Assembly (NCBI RefSeq): GCF_021130785.1
Contig: NW_025777994.1
Span: 1 to 64,000 of the forward strand
DNA: 64,000 nucleotides
Direction: 5' to 3'
From: Homalodisca vitripennis
Lineage: Eukaryota; Arthropoda; Insecta; Hemiptera; Cicadellidae
A program made the translations under genes and the position numbers. This document shows positions 22,338-33,015 of the stretch, one piece after another; position 1 is the stretch's first letter, and every line of letters begins with the position of its first letter. The notes under the pieces are model-generated. The model ran no database searches and was not told where the DNA came from. It was given only the letters and a program-made list of their open reading frames with translations.

Positions 22338-22844
22338 GTTCTCCTGTGTGCCGCGCAGTGCTACCAACATTTCTCGCTCAACGGTAATGCCAACATATTC
22401 TAAATTCAACATTCGAGTATTATAAATTCCACAATTTATGTTGTCATACTGTCATGAAAAATTGCTTGAATACAGTTTACCATAGTTTATTTAAGTAAAT
22501 TGTATTGTGAATTGTTTTTACATATTTATGGTGTATTGAACAGTATTTTGTATGGAATTTCTGTCTGTCCCAAAAGTGAGCTAGAACCGCCATATTATTA
22601 TCTTGAAATATTGCTTGAATACAGTTTACCATAGTTTATTTAAGTAAATTGTATTGTGAATTGTTTTTACATATTTATGGTGTATTGAACAGTATTTTGT
22701 ATGGAATTTCTGTCTGTCCCAAAAGTAAGCTAGAACCGCCTTACTGTTTGATTTTACAGATTCGTTTATTGTCCTTTAAACAGTATTTTCCCTTGATTTT
22801 CTGTCTGTCCCAAAAGTGCGCCAGAATCGGCATATTCATATCTA

Positions 22845-22852
<8 letters not shown>
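22338..22852 (-). repeat. Right terminal inverted repeat of the Polinton
   Basis: Inverse of the left TIR, running from GTTCTCCTGTGTGCCGCG to the TA run. It is about 145 bp longer because a 149-bp block is present twice in tandem (22461-22609 and 22610-22742). The duplicated block contains the CTGTCTGTCCCAAAAGT word that also recurs near the terminus, so the TIR is built from related subrepeats. Confidence 0.93.

Positions 22853-22894
<42 letters not shown>
22846..22894. repeat. (TA)n run at the right end of the Polinton
   Basis: About 24 TA units directly outside the right TIR, mirroring the left end. The boundary between element terminus and genomic microsatellite cannot be placed within it. 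Confidence 0.85.
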
Positions 22895-22897
<3 letters not shown>

Positions 22898-22907
22898 AAA
22901 AGTGAGG

Positions 22908-22976
22908 GCTCTGTGGTGTAATGGTAGCACATTCACTCGGCTAGTGAGAGATCCGGGTTCGACTCCCGGCGGAGCA
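22908..22976 (+). other. tRNA-like Pol III unit, copy 1
   Basis: 69 nt that fold as a tRNA cloverleaf: a 6-bp acceptor stem (GCTCTG with CGGAGC), D stem GTG/CAC, anticodon stem TTCAC/GTGAG with a seven-base loop reading GGC at the anticodon position, and a perfect T stem CCGGG/CCCGG. Box A (TGGTGTAATGG) and box B (GGTTCGACTCC) are intact and a T5 terminator follows at 22982-22986. The acceptor stem is one pair short and position 33 is C rather than the invariant U, so it is probably a tRNA-derived SINE head or tRNA pseudogene rather than a working tRNA. Confidence 0.6.
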
Positions 22977-23161
22977 AGTACTTTTTCCGATTCAATGTTT
23001 ATTGAAATTAAATAAGGCAATTGCCATTTATACAATTTAATGTAAATAAAAGTCGTTTGACAGGTATTTGGTCTTCCGATCATATGTTAGTTTGCTTATT
23101 TAAAAACGCATATTTGACAGATACGGCCAAATACGAAATAATTGAATCGGAAAAAGTAAGC

Positions 23162-23230
23162 GCTCTGTGGTGTAATGGTAGCACATTCACCCGGCAAGTG
23201 AGAGATCCGGGTTCGACTCCCGGCGGAGCA
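23162..23230 (+). other. tRNA-like Pol III unit, copy 2
   Basis: Same length as copy 1, with two differences, both in the anticodon loop. Box A, box B and a T5 terminator (23236-23240) are intact. It is bracketed by inverted repeats, ATTGAATCGGAAAAAGTA at 23141-23158 and its complement with one mismatch at 23233-23250. Copy 1 has the same downstream arm (22979-22996). The spacing between the copies is 254 bp. Confidence 0.6.
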
Positions 23231-23259
23231 AGTACTTTTTGCGATTCAATGTTTATTGC

Positions 23260-23262
<3 letters not shown>

Positions 23263-23305
<43 letters not shown>
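23263..23305. repeat. (TA)n microsatellite
   Basis: About 21 TA units directly after the tRNA-like unit's downstream arm. Together with the TA run at 22846-22894 it flanks the tRNA-like pair. Confidence 0.95.
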
Positions 23306-23308
<3 letters not shown>

Positions 23309-25219
23309 ATGCTATTGCCTAAACTACAGATGACGTGTAAACAAGAATTGTAGGTGAGAAAATCAAGGCATATTTAAATTAATCCCAAGCTTAGAATTTG
23401 TTAATACAGTCACTGCATATGGCCAAACTTCTTTGAATATGCTATGACCTTTAATGAATTAAATTAATTTTAGTTTATTTTGGTATTAATTTTTTTATCT
23501 AAACTGTAGTTTAGGAGGTTTCAGCTCTAATAAATAACGTTAAAGACTTTTTAAAGAAAAATAAACAATTATTTGGAATATTTAAATCTGCCTATCGTGT
23601 TCTGCAAAGTATAGAAGTTTAGTCCCTTCAATAAAGAAAATGATTAATTTGACTGTATATACTTTCATAAAGGTATAATTTGTAGCTGAAAACATAGACT
23701 TTATATATGTATCGGTTTATATAGATTCGTCTACAAGATCCTCTCGCAAAACTTGTTACTTAAAAACCGATCAGTAAAATCCAGAGAGTATTTTCAAGAA
23801 AAAAGGGGACGTAAGTTAGTAGGAGAAGTCAGGACGAAAGAATTAGAAAGGCAGTGAGATGTTTGATGAAACAGACATAGAACAATAGCATAACACGTGT
23901 CCTTAGATTCAAATGTGTCTGTCTGTTCTACTACAGACACTCCTACTGGTTGAGCCTCATGGAAATTAAAATTTAAACCTTACGTTGCGCAGTACTTCAT
24001 TAAACACCGTTAAATTTAAAACTTCTAATTTTTCCAATAAGCTGTATATTTTTGTAACTAATATTCTATAAAAATAAAACACTTAGATATTTTACGCCCT
24101 GATAGTCAGTAATAACAAGGGATATATACATTTTGACATAATTCATTACAATAAGAAAGCAAAACAACCGTTTACCTATTGTTATAGTGTTGTGACAGAA
24201 AGACTTCTATGTAAGTTTGGATTCTGATGAAAGGTTTACTTAAGAGTGGTTGTTCGCCAACAGAAAGTAAAATTTCTAACTGTGAAACTGATGAACCAAA
24301 CCATGCCGTGTTTCTTTCTCCTAAATAAATCTTCCAAATATGTTAAATTAAAAAAAGATTGACGCATATCTCTTACATTTATTACATCTTATCAAATTTA
24401 ATCTGCAGTTATAGTACAATTAAAGTATCACAACACTGTCCTGTCAGGGAAAACAGGTAGTTTGTTTCTATCTGGTGACAAGATGGAATTGAGATAAATC
24501 ACTGTGTCGTGGTCGGTAAACAGTTTTAAATTAAAGGCTCCTCCGCTCCTCAGTACACAATCATTACTGTTGTTTGTTCTAGAAGAAACAAAATGTAAAT
24601 TTTAATGTAACCTGACCGCCATATTAAATCTTTGGTGCCTTTTTGTACACAGGGATATTATATTGATTTAGTGTTATTATGTTTAGACTGAATTTAAAAT
24701 TTTATTATTGTGGTCATCATTTAATAATAATTGCTTTACTAAAAAAAATAAATAAATATATTAAAATAATAAATGTATAAATGCGAAAGGTAATATTGAT
24801 CTCGTACAGGTATTTCTATATCCCGTCAGGTTTCCCCCTATCAGCTACAGTTGTTTTAAGTCAGACATTATGAAGTATCTTAACATGAGAAAGCAATATT
24901 ATAGTGATGTTTCAAAAGAAATTTAAACTTGCCACCTTGCACAAGTAAGTTGTTGAAAACTACCAGAACATTAGACATGTGCCTGATCATCATGGTGCTT
25001 GACATCTCGTCAACTGACTAATCTACTTTAGTACTTTGAGTAATGCTTTAACTCAGTAACGTCACTCCAATTTCAGAGATGTGTAATATATACCAGAAGC
25101 ATATTACAATTCTAAACCAGTAATAGCCAATTCGTGATATATTTTATTCCTATACAACCAATACGATTTATCTAGCTGTAATTCTAATGATATTTTTCTA
25201 CAGTATCGTAAATTAAATA
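23306..25219. other. Non-coding stretch, no gene seen
   Basis: AT-rich with no ORF of note. It forms the left flank of the Gypsy element. No repeat partner was noticed within the window. Confidence 0.65.
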
Positions 25220-25223
25220 GTAT
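25220..25223. repeat. Target-site duplication GTAT, left
   Basis: GTAT immediately outside the left LTR matches GTAT at 35244-35247 outside the right LTR. A 4-bp duplication is usual for Gypsy-type integrases. Confidence 0.8.
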
Positions 25224-25362
25224 TGAGCCACACCCCGCTTCCGCTCGCCCGTACCAAGCTAGCTTAACAAAGAACGTGCTCCCATTGGAGCGGAGCGGGG
25301 CCCGACTCACGGAGAGAGAGCAAGGAAAGGCAAAGAAAGAACGTGGACGGCCAGCCATAGTG

Positions 25363-25428
<66 letters not shown>

Positions 25429-27195
25429 AGAAGAAAAAAAAACAAGGGGACAAACGCAGACAAAACTACCCAGAAAGGTTGCCTACTCAGGTGCACCTGG
25501 AGAACAAAACTATAAGTGGTCAACCCAGACTTATGGATAAAATTAAAAATCTTTATAAATTTAAGTTAGATAGAATTTAGAGCGCCAAATTTCAAACAGG
25601 AAAAGCCAAAATCACCCGGAGTCCTGTGGCACAGAGCGGGTTCCTGAAAGGATAGAATTAACCTAAACTTAACTACTTAAAACTAGATAACAAACTGGAT
25701 AACAATACTTAAATAACAGGCACACTGAGACAATATCACAGCAGGGTATCACAGAGAAATAATGTCCTCAGGTAGGAAAACCTTAGTAGCCCGCCATGGC
25801 ACCGGTGTAAGGACCCGGCCCAAGAATCATGGGAGAGGCGGACATTGGAGCTGGAGCTCGTGAACCCTGCAAGCACAGAGTGCTTCTATAGCCTGTCTTG
25901 CTAGGTAAACATTTCAACAAAGTAAAAGTGTATAAACAAGTTTCAGAAGCCCTGGGTACATGAAAACAATTCAAAAGAATAAAAGTTAAGAATTAAGAGT
26001 GAAAAAAAAGAAAATAGTAAAAAAAAAATTTAGAAGGTAAAACTATTATAATCAATAAATATACAGGAAATTACATGTTAAAGTTATAATTAACTGTTGT
26101 GACATAAGTAATAGTACAGTACAAAACAAAAGGTAAGTCTAGAAAACCTTTGGTTTAAAAAAACAAAAGAAACTCATATAACCAAGTACAAAAAAATTAA
26201 GATAAGGTCAGAATTTCAACTTTAAAGACTAACAGTAAGTAAAAGCAAGCACAAAAGGAGTTGGAACCTTTAGTAAAAGTAGCAGGGACATCTGGGTCAA
26301 GTAGAGAGAGCTTAATATAAACATTCGGTGGTACATAAAAAAAATAATAACCATAATACAAGACAACTACCAAGGAAACTAAAATTATGGAAAAACTTAT
26401 AAAATACACTATGTAGAGTTAATTCCTGAACAGAATTAGCTGAAAACTTTCTGAAAAGCAGGGGAAAAGCTCCCTGCAGCTATAATAAGGTAAATCCCCC
26501 CTGAAAATTTAGGGAAACAAAAGATAGCCTAAGAAACCCTTTGATCTAGGCTTATATTAAACTCTAGGCCTATCTAGGCTAAAAACTTAAACTTAGAAAC
26601 AGGGTGAAAACAGTTTGCCTAGAGTTGACAGAATAAAAGTTAAATCCGGAAAACATAAATCCCAATTTAAATTCCCCCAAATAACAGTTAGCCTAAGAAA
26701 CAAAAACAATGGGAAAAGTTAAAGTTGCCAGTTTCAAGGGTGAGTAAAAAAAAAACAATTTAGCGGCCTCCTAAGGCTGGGAGAAAAGGAAACAAGTTAC
26801 TAAATAACACATAACTAATAAATGCAAAACTAGAATCCCCAGAACCTATAACTTAAATTCAGAACCACACGCTTATTGAGGTTAACCTGCTAAACGAACA
26901 AATATAAGTAAAATATAAATAGAGAACAGTTACTCACTCGTCAGTTGACACAGCCGTGTTTAGCCAGACATTTGGGGCAGAACAAAACCCAAAACTAAAT
27001 AAAAGGGTAAAAACAAAATAAACTTCACTAGTAACGGTCTGAACAGAAGTGAAAGTCGCTACTCTCTCGATCCAGTCGCAGACGACACCAAAGCCTCGAA
27101 GATTCAACGAGAGCAAACACCAACAACAAAATAAAACACTATAACAAAAAAGAGTCGGGAAAACCGAAAGGGGCACGAGAATTTGACCCGGCTCA
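25224..27195 (-). repeat. 3' LTR of the Gypsy element
   Basis: 1,972 bp, very long for a Gypsy LTR. It aligns end to end with 33261-35243, with about ten substitutions noticed by eye plus length changes in homopolymers and in the internal (TA)n (25366-25425, 60 bp here against 75 bp in the other copy). The low divergence points to a fairly recent insertion. Small ORFs inside it are duplicated in both LTRs and show no family signature. Confidence 0.93.
25366..25425. repeat. (TA)n within the 3' LTR
   Basis: About 30 TA units at the same LTR position as 33400-33474. The length differs between the two LTRs, so the run has expanded or contracted since integration. Confidence 0.95.
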
Positions 27196-27215
27196 GACAC
27201 CCCCCCCCCCCAAAA
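27196..27215 (-). promoter_or_regulatory. Polypurine tract
   Basis: Read on the minus strand, a run of about ten G preceded by TTTT lies directly before the 3' LTR. This is the position where the plus-strand primer is formed during reverse transcription. It is an unusually pure G tract. Confidence 0.6.
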
Positions 27216-27261
27216 GGGAGACTCCCCTCTCCAACAAGGAAACTCAAGAAGCTCTCCCCAG

Positions 27262-28260
27262 TTAAGGAATTCCCCGGCAAGGCTTTAGATGAGAAATATG
27301 TGCCTTTCGATAAACCTTGCCGGTTTGGGGATCTCCCAACAGAGCCGTCACCGGAGTCAGAAACCTAAAGATACGGTGGGGGCCTGTCCACCGATAAGAC
27401 AACTTTGCAGCCCTTTTGTCTACGGCCGAACTGGTCGGATGAGCTCTACAATATACAAGTTCCCCCTCTCGGAAAGGGTTAGCCACACGCCCCTTGTTAT
27501 ACTTCCTCCTCAGCAATTCCCTAGCCCTAAAAAGATTTCGCCGGGCTAGCAACATCAGGAGTACCAGGCGGTGGCAGAAGGTCCCCAATCCTCCAAATAT
27601 TAGCCAAAGGGTTGTTGGGTGGAAACCCAAACAACAACTCGAAGGGCACCGCCTTGTGACTTTCATGAACAGCTGTGTTAAAAGCAAATTGAATCCAAGG
27701 GAGTTCTTGGTCCCACGTCTCGTGATTTTTAGCATGGAAAGCGATGAGGGCTGATCGCAGATTACGGTTAAAACGCTCTGCGTGGGAGGGCTGTGGGTAG
27801 TAAGGCGAAGTCGTCACATGGCGGATACCGTGCCCAAAGCACATTCTCTTGAATTCATTGGACAAAAACTGAGTTCCATTATCGGATACTATAGTGGCGG
27901 GAATTCCGAAATGTTGGAAAAGATTGGTACGGAGCACCTTAGTCGTGAGCTGAGCTGTGGCGCTTCGTAACGGAAACAACCAGACGAACTTGTAGAAAGC
28001 ATCTACACAGACAAGCAGGAACTTATTACCTGACTTGCTACGAGGGAAAGCCCCAACGTAGTCGATGAAAAGCTTCTCCAGAGGTCTCTCCGCCACTTCA
28101 GATGACAACAGACCCAGCTTAGCGTTCTGGGCGGGCTTGCTTAACGAGCACAGTTGACATGACCGTACTTGAGCCGCAATGTCCCGATCCATGCCCTTCC
28201 AAATGAAGAGGTCCCTAATCTTCGCGATGGTTTTATGTATACCTAAATGACCGCCACGGG
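27262..28260 (-). pseudogene. pol (IN): Gypsy integrase region of pol, frameshifted
   Basis: Integrase joins the cDNA to the host genome. An H2C2 zinc-binding start (HLGIH at about 28230, then CQLC at residues 12-15 of the ORF beginning at 28192) precedes the core. In the ORF 27527-28192 the catalytic residues are D44 (FIDYVG), D104 (VSDNGTQF) and E139 (SHAERFN), a DD35E spacing. The C-terminal domain continues in another frame (27262 to about 27545) with a GELVYCRAHPT-like strand and LSYRWTGPHRI. Frame changes near 28240 and 27545 break it. There is no chromodomain-like end. Confidence 0.88.
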
Positions 28261-28865
28261 AGAAGTATGGAAATAATGAAAAACCATCGGTACAAGAAGA
28301 CTTGGCAGCACTAATTTGGGCTTTCCCCGCTGCCTAGCTCGACAGCAAAGGGTACCTTGGGACAGAAAGTACGGGGGGTGAGCACCTCCCCCTTGAAGCT
28401 CACAGATAATATTGGCCAGCTCGGGATCATTTAGTTGATGAGGGAGGATATCCGAAAAGGCCAGAGGACAGTCAAGCAGCACAGCCCCACATACCGGCTC
28501 CAAATCCTGAAGTTGGTCGCCGGGAGTATAGTACATCCTAGAAAGCGTATCGGCAATGATATTTTGCGTGCCACGCACATGTTGCACAGTAAATTTAAGG
28601 GAAGATATTTGAACGACCCAACGACCAATTTTCCCAAGCTGACGAGGATGAGCGGGGAGCCAAGATAGTGCCTGGTTGTCGGTTTCAAGGAGAAACTCTT
28701 TATGTTCTAAAAACCTTCGAAATTTATTTATCCTGAACACAACAGCCAAACACTCCAGCTCATAAACAGATGAACTCTTTTTTCACAGGGTGTCAATGTG
28801 CGTGAAGCATAAGCAATTGGCTGCCGGACGCCATCCACCTCCTGAGACAACACCGCCGCAATAGC
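28240..28865 (-). pseudogene. pol (RH): Gypsy RNase H, downstream part
   Basis: This is the part of RNase H lying beyond the nested insertion. The first residues (an AAVLSQEVDG-like segment with IAYASRTLTP, about 28770-28860) are followed by a frame change at an A run near 28780. Then the ORF 28243-28749 has FRRFLEHKEFLLETDNQALSW split by the catalytic Asp of ETDNQAL, and HVRGTQNIIADTLSRM with the final Asp. After this comes the linker to integrase. The first catalytic Asp (QTDAS) lies on the other side of the insertion at about 29985. Confidence 0.85.
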
Positions 28866-29955
28866 CAAATCAAATCAAATCAAATCAAATCATTTCTTTA
28901 TTGCTTTTAGACAATATATAACATTGTATAGCAGTCGTCATATATTCAAACAGCAAATACTCTACACACTCACACACAGTCAGACTTACATTTCACTCAT
29001 TCACACTAATTCACACTATCTTTGGATCCAGATTTAAAATTTTGGTAATTTAAGATATTTTTAGATATCCCAGCGACTCATCATAAACTCCTCTAGCGAA
29101 TAAAATGCTTTTGACACCAACAGGCATTTGAGACGAGTTTTGAATTGGATTTGATTAGTTGCATTTTTTACACTTTCAGGGAGCTTGTTGATTAAGCCGA
29201 CGCCAACCTGATGCGGTAAATGCTGAGATACCGCCAGTCTATGACTATGGACTCTAAAGTTGTCCCTGGCTCTAGTCTCATACTGATGAAAGTCCCTGCC
29301 CCGGACTAAAGTGCACTTCGATTGACAGTACAGGATCACATGAAACATATAGAGACAGGGCAATGTCAGCAAACCCAGCTCCCTAAAAGAGTCCCTACAC
29401 GACTCTCTGTAATTCAACTTTGCAATAATTCTAATTGCCTTTTTTTGAAGCCTGAAAACGCGTTCCATCTTGTGTTTGGCACAGCCTCCCCACAGTCTCA
29501 AGCCATACGCAAAGTGCGGATATATGAGACCGAAATATGCCGTCATTAAGACTTCAGGAGAACAGTATTTAGCTAGGCTTCGCAAGGCAAATATGCCAGA
29601 AGTAATTCTAGCACATATATTGTTAACGTGGTCGTCCCAGGTCAGACCTTGATCAATGTACATCCCCAGGAATTTCGTGGATCCAGTTTCATCTAAAAGT
29701 ACATCGTCCACAAATACAACAGGTTGTCTTGCAAATTCCCTTGGTCTTAGGCAGAAATTGATGACATTTGATTTTGATTGGTTTGTTTTCAAATTCCTGT
29801 CAGTAAAATACTGAATGCATGAAGTCAGTTCCACAAATGATGTGATTTCCAAATCTTGTGTAGTTTTTCCTTTGAAGCAAAGAGTCGTGTCGTCGGCATA
29901 CTGAATCAGATCACCATGCTGGATCACTGAGTTAAGTCTACAGACGTAAACTAAA
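28866..29955 (-). mobile_element. Nested 5'-truncated non-LTR retrotransposon
   Basis: A minus-strand ORF (29061-29927, 288 codons, open further upstream to the junction) carries reverse transcriptase motif C, QYADDTTL (residues 9-16), then DRNLKTNQSKSNVINF, a GLTWDDHVNNI segment and a YGLRLWGG block typical of Jockey/CR1/I-type elements. The element is cut off just before motif C at an LGPILF-type sequence. It ends in a tandem GATTT tail (28867-28891, read on the minus strand) after an AATAAA-like signal, the expected 3' end. It lies in the same orientation as the Gypsy host and splits its RNase H. Confidence 0.88.
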
Positions 29956-31684
29956 AAAAGAATAGGCCCAAGGAGGACGCATCAGTTTGTAAGACGAATT
30001 TTTGACCAAAATCCGGCATAGCCAACACAGGAGGCTGCATAACAGCTTCTTTCAACAATTGAAAGGACGTCTGCTGTGTTTCACCCCATTCAAACTTAGC
30101 ACCCTTCTTGCAAGGAAGCAGATTAAGAGGAGCGGCCAACTCTGCAATATTGGGTATGAAACGCCTGTAAAAATTTATCATTCCCACGAAACGTGCAACT
30201 CCCTTTGCATCTTTGGGAGGAGGAAAATCCCTGATCGCCTGGGTCCGAGCTGGATCTATGCAGACGCCCCGGGTGGAAATAAGGTGACCCAGAAAATAAA
30301 TCTCACTTTGGGCGAAACTCACCTTTTCCGGATTGACGGTAAGGCCAGCACCACGCAACATAAATAAAACTTCCTCCAGATGGGTCAAATGTTCTTCAAA
30401 GCTCTCACTGTATACAAGAAGATCATCCAAATAGTTAAATACAAATTTAAACTTGACGTCATGGAAAATAGAGTCTAATAGTCGGGTAAGAGTTTGAGCT
30501 CCCACAGCTAAGCCCATTGGAACACGGGTAAACTGATATAAATTCCAGGGAACACAGAACGCAGTGAGAGGACGAGATTCAGGCTTCAAAGGTATCTGGT
30601 GGTAAGCCTGGTTAAGGTCAAATATGGAGAAATATTTGGCCTTACCGAAGCAATCAAATGCCGAATGTAGATCGGGGAGAGGTACCGAGTCAATCTCATC
30701 CTGGGAATTAAGCTTTCTATAGTCCAGGACCATTCTGGACTTACCATTTGGCTTAGGGACCAGGAAAGCGGTTCTGGCATAACCTGAGCAAGAAGGTTCG
30801 ATAACTCCATTCTCTAGAAGTTCATTAATGATGCCCCTCAGCGTTTCCATTTTAGGTGGAGCAAGTTTGTAGGGGTGAGAACGAACCGGGCGGGTATCAG
30901 TGAGGCGAATCTCGTACTCAAGAAGCTTCGTAACACCCAGTTTTGGTGTGAGTACTTCTGGGAAGCGGCAACAAATGCCCCTTATAGCCTCAGCCTGCTC
31001 CACGGTCAGATGCCCCAACGGATCAGGAATGGAAACCCTATCTCCCTCCGCTTCGACTGCGGCAGCCCCATGAGAATATTCATCCGAAAAAGGTATTGAC
31101 ACCCGCCGAGAAAAGCGAAAGAAACACCGGCCATTGCCCAAGTCCAAAATCATGCCAGTCCTCCGAATAAAATCAGCCCCCAAGATAAAAGGAAAACACA
31201 ACTCCCCTGCCACCAAAAACCGCCACACCCAAGAAAAATGGTGGATTTTGATTTTAAACTGGACCTCATGAGTGATGGGCAAAGGAGAGCGAGACGCCGT
31301 CCAGCAAATTAAAGAACTAGGTTCAACCTGTCGGATGAGACCAGAGGCTGACAACTCCTGAAAAAAACGCAAGGATATCAGGCTGCGTGCTGAACCAGAA
31401 TCCACAAGGGCCTTCCGGTTCACATCTCCGACAAGGACATCTACACGTGGGCAAACCGAGCAACCCGCTCTCACACCCAATGCAGCCAAGGAAGCAATGG
31501 TCTCCTTATTGGTGGATACCTTACAAGATTTGACTTTATTACCCCTGTTCTTCACCCTAGCAGACATCACTCCACCAGACATATTTAGTCCGGCAACTAT
31601 ATTATTACTAACAATATTAGGTTTTCTTGCCGAAGTGACGGAGTTAACAAGGAGTCCAGTTCCAGGTCCCGGAATATTAACTAG
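29951..31684 (-). pseudogene. pol (PR-RT): Gypsy pol: protease and reverse transcriptase, truncated by insertion
   Basis: Counting from the ATG at 31582: an aspartic protease with ALVDSGSARSLI (DSG at 61-63) and FILGADF (132-138), then the reverse transcriptase with LVPKPNGKSRMVLDYRKLN (about 274-292), FDLNQAYHQIPL (321-332), FTRVPMGL (351-358) and the YLDD active site (384-387), then the connection domain and the first RNase H motif LQTDAS (531-536). The reading then enters the inserted non-LTR sequence and stops. The frame is open upstream of the ATG to 31684, directly adjoining the gag stop in the same frame, so pol is probably expressed as a gag-pol readthrough product. Confidence 0.93.
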
Positions 31685-33015
31685 TCAGGAGGAACCAAAA
31701 CTCCCACGTGCCCGAGGACAATCCCGCCTCAAGTGACCCCTCTGGTTACAATCAAAACAAGTTGGGGGTTGCCCACGCGGGAGTTGCACCCCCTGCCCTG
31801 ACCCTGCTGAAACCCGAACCTTTCCAGGAGGTTCACTGGGCAGATGTCCCATCAATCTCTCCCTTAGGAAATCCGCATCCTGGACTCCTCTGGATGCAAT
31901 GCAGAGACGGTCTAGATCCGCCCAAGACGTGGGTCTTGTGCAGAAAACCAAACGACAACGGTCCTCCAGGTTGATTCCCTCCAGAATAATGTCCACCAGT
32001 TGCCTTTCGCTTAAGTCAAGACGTAGTATTTGGGCCACCCCTCGTATCTCGCCGACAAATTGACTAAGCGTCTCTCCGGGTGCCTGTGGGCGATAAATAC
32101 GTTCAACTCGCAAACGCTCCATGACACGACCAGGTATAAAATATTCAATAACTTGAGCATGAAACTCATCAAAAGATGCTCTTCGCTTCAAGTAGGCGGT
32201 CACTTAGTGGTCTCAAGCAAAAGGGGGCTAAAATTTCCATAAGTACCAAATCGGTCATTCCAGGAAACTCCTGAATTTTGAAAGCTTCCTGAAGAAAAGC
32301 AAGGAGGTGATTTAACTCCAATCCATCGGCCTTGGGCATGCTCTGAAGTATAGGTGAGAGTGGGTGAGAGTATACCTGAGACATCATGGCCATCAGCAAC
32401 CGTCCCACAACCTACATGATCCATGAACACAGGATGTACCGAAGACTTTGAACCTCCAATTGCAGCAGAAATGGCAGAGGATACCAATTCCGAATCTCGG
32501 CACCCCGGAGCAACACCCTGAGGACCTGCAGCTCCTCCAAGCTCAGCAATACGAGAATCCGAAATTGACAGAGTAGGAGGCTCCTGAAAGGAGGCCCCTC
32601 TCTCTCTCTCTCTGACGGACCTAACCTCACCTAGACTCTCCAGGGCTGACTGTAGTTTTTCAGAAGTAGTAATGACCCATGCACCAATATCAGCGGTGAG
32701 TCCAGGAGCCTTATTAAGCAGTTGCACCCTGGCGCACCAGTGAATAATCTGGGAGCCCAAACGAGCCTTGGCCGACCCAGTTAAAGGCAGTGACCCACCA
32801 TCAATGTCATCCTCTAATTCTTCCATCCTAGTCTTGCAGCTAGCTAATTCATCTTCCAAACAAAATGATTCCTGCCATGTCCTCTCTAAGTTCAAACAGG
32901 CCCTGAGCTGAGCTCTCAACCCCTTTACGTCCTCCCGAGCCTGCTGCCCCCTAGACACGACCTCAAAAACCAGCTCCGGCTTCCGGATATACTCAGGCAC
33001 CAAAGAGACGGCCAT
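31685..33015 (-). pseudogene. gag: Gypsy gag, frameshifted
   Basis: Gag forms the virus-like particle. The likely start is the ATG at 33015 (MAVSLVPEYIRKPELVFEV), inside a longer ORF (32200-33174). The first part is a charged coiled-coil matrix-like region with LEDELASCKTRMEELEDD, then a Gly/Ser-rich stretch with a CT-repeat-encoded RERERG. The second part (ORF 31685-32203) is the capsid domain with FDEFHAQVIEYFIPG, and a nucleocapsid zinc knuckle CFDCNQRGHLRRDC (C-x2-C-x4-H-x4-C). A frame change near 32200 separates the two parts. Gag ends eight residues or so after the knuckle region at a UGA codon (31685-31687) that is followed by CUA. Confidence 0.85.

Larger units (their letters stand above)
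6776..22894 (-). mobile_element. Polinton/Maverick virus-like DNA transposon, about 16 kb
   Basis: Long terminal inverted repeats enclose a protein-primed family B DNA polymerase, an FtsK/HerA-type packaging ATPase, an adenain-like protease, a double jelly-roll major capsid protein, a penton-type minor capsid protein and other Polinton-type structural genes. This set defines the Polinton/Maverick (and adintovirus) group. A retroviral-type integrase, normally present, was not found. Most genes carry one or more single-base frameshifts, so this copy is probably not autonomous unless the shifts are assembly errors. Any 6-bp target duplication would be hidden in the flanking TA runs. The strand given is that of the capsid block and polymerase. 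Confidence 0.92.

Noticed and set aside
22908..23230. Functional tRNA-Ala(GGC) genes
   Set aside because: The loop lacks U33, the acceptor stem is one pair short, and the units are repeated with transposon-like flanks.
25783..25974. Small ORF conserved in both LTRs (also 33832-34023)
   Set aside because: Conservation follows from LTR duplication at integration. No domain is visible and the other LTR ORFs behave the same way.
31708..31974. Plus-strand ORFs inside the Gypsy coding region (also 27289-27754, 30002-30367, 30875-31099)
   Set aside because: Antisense shadows of gag and pol.
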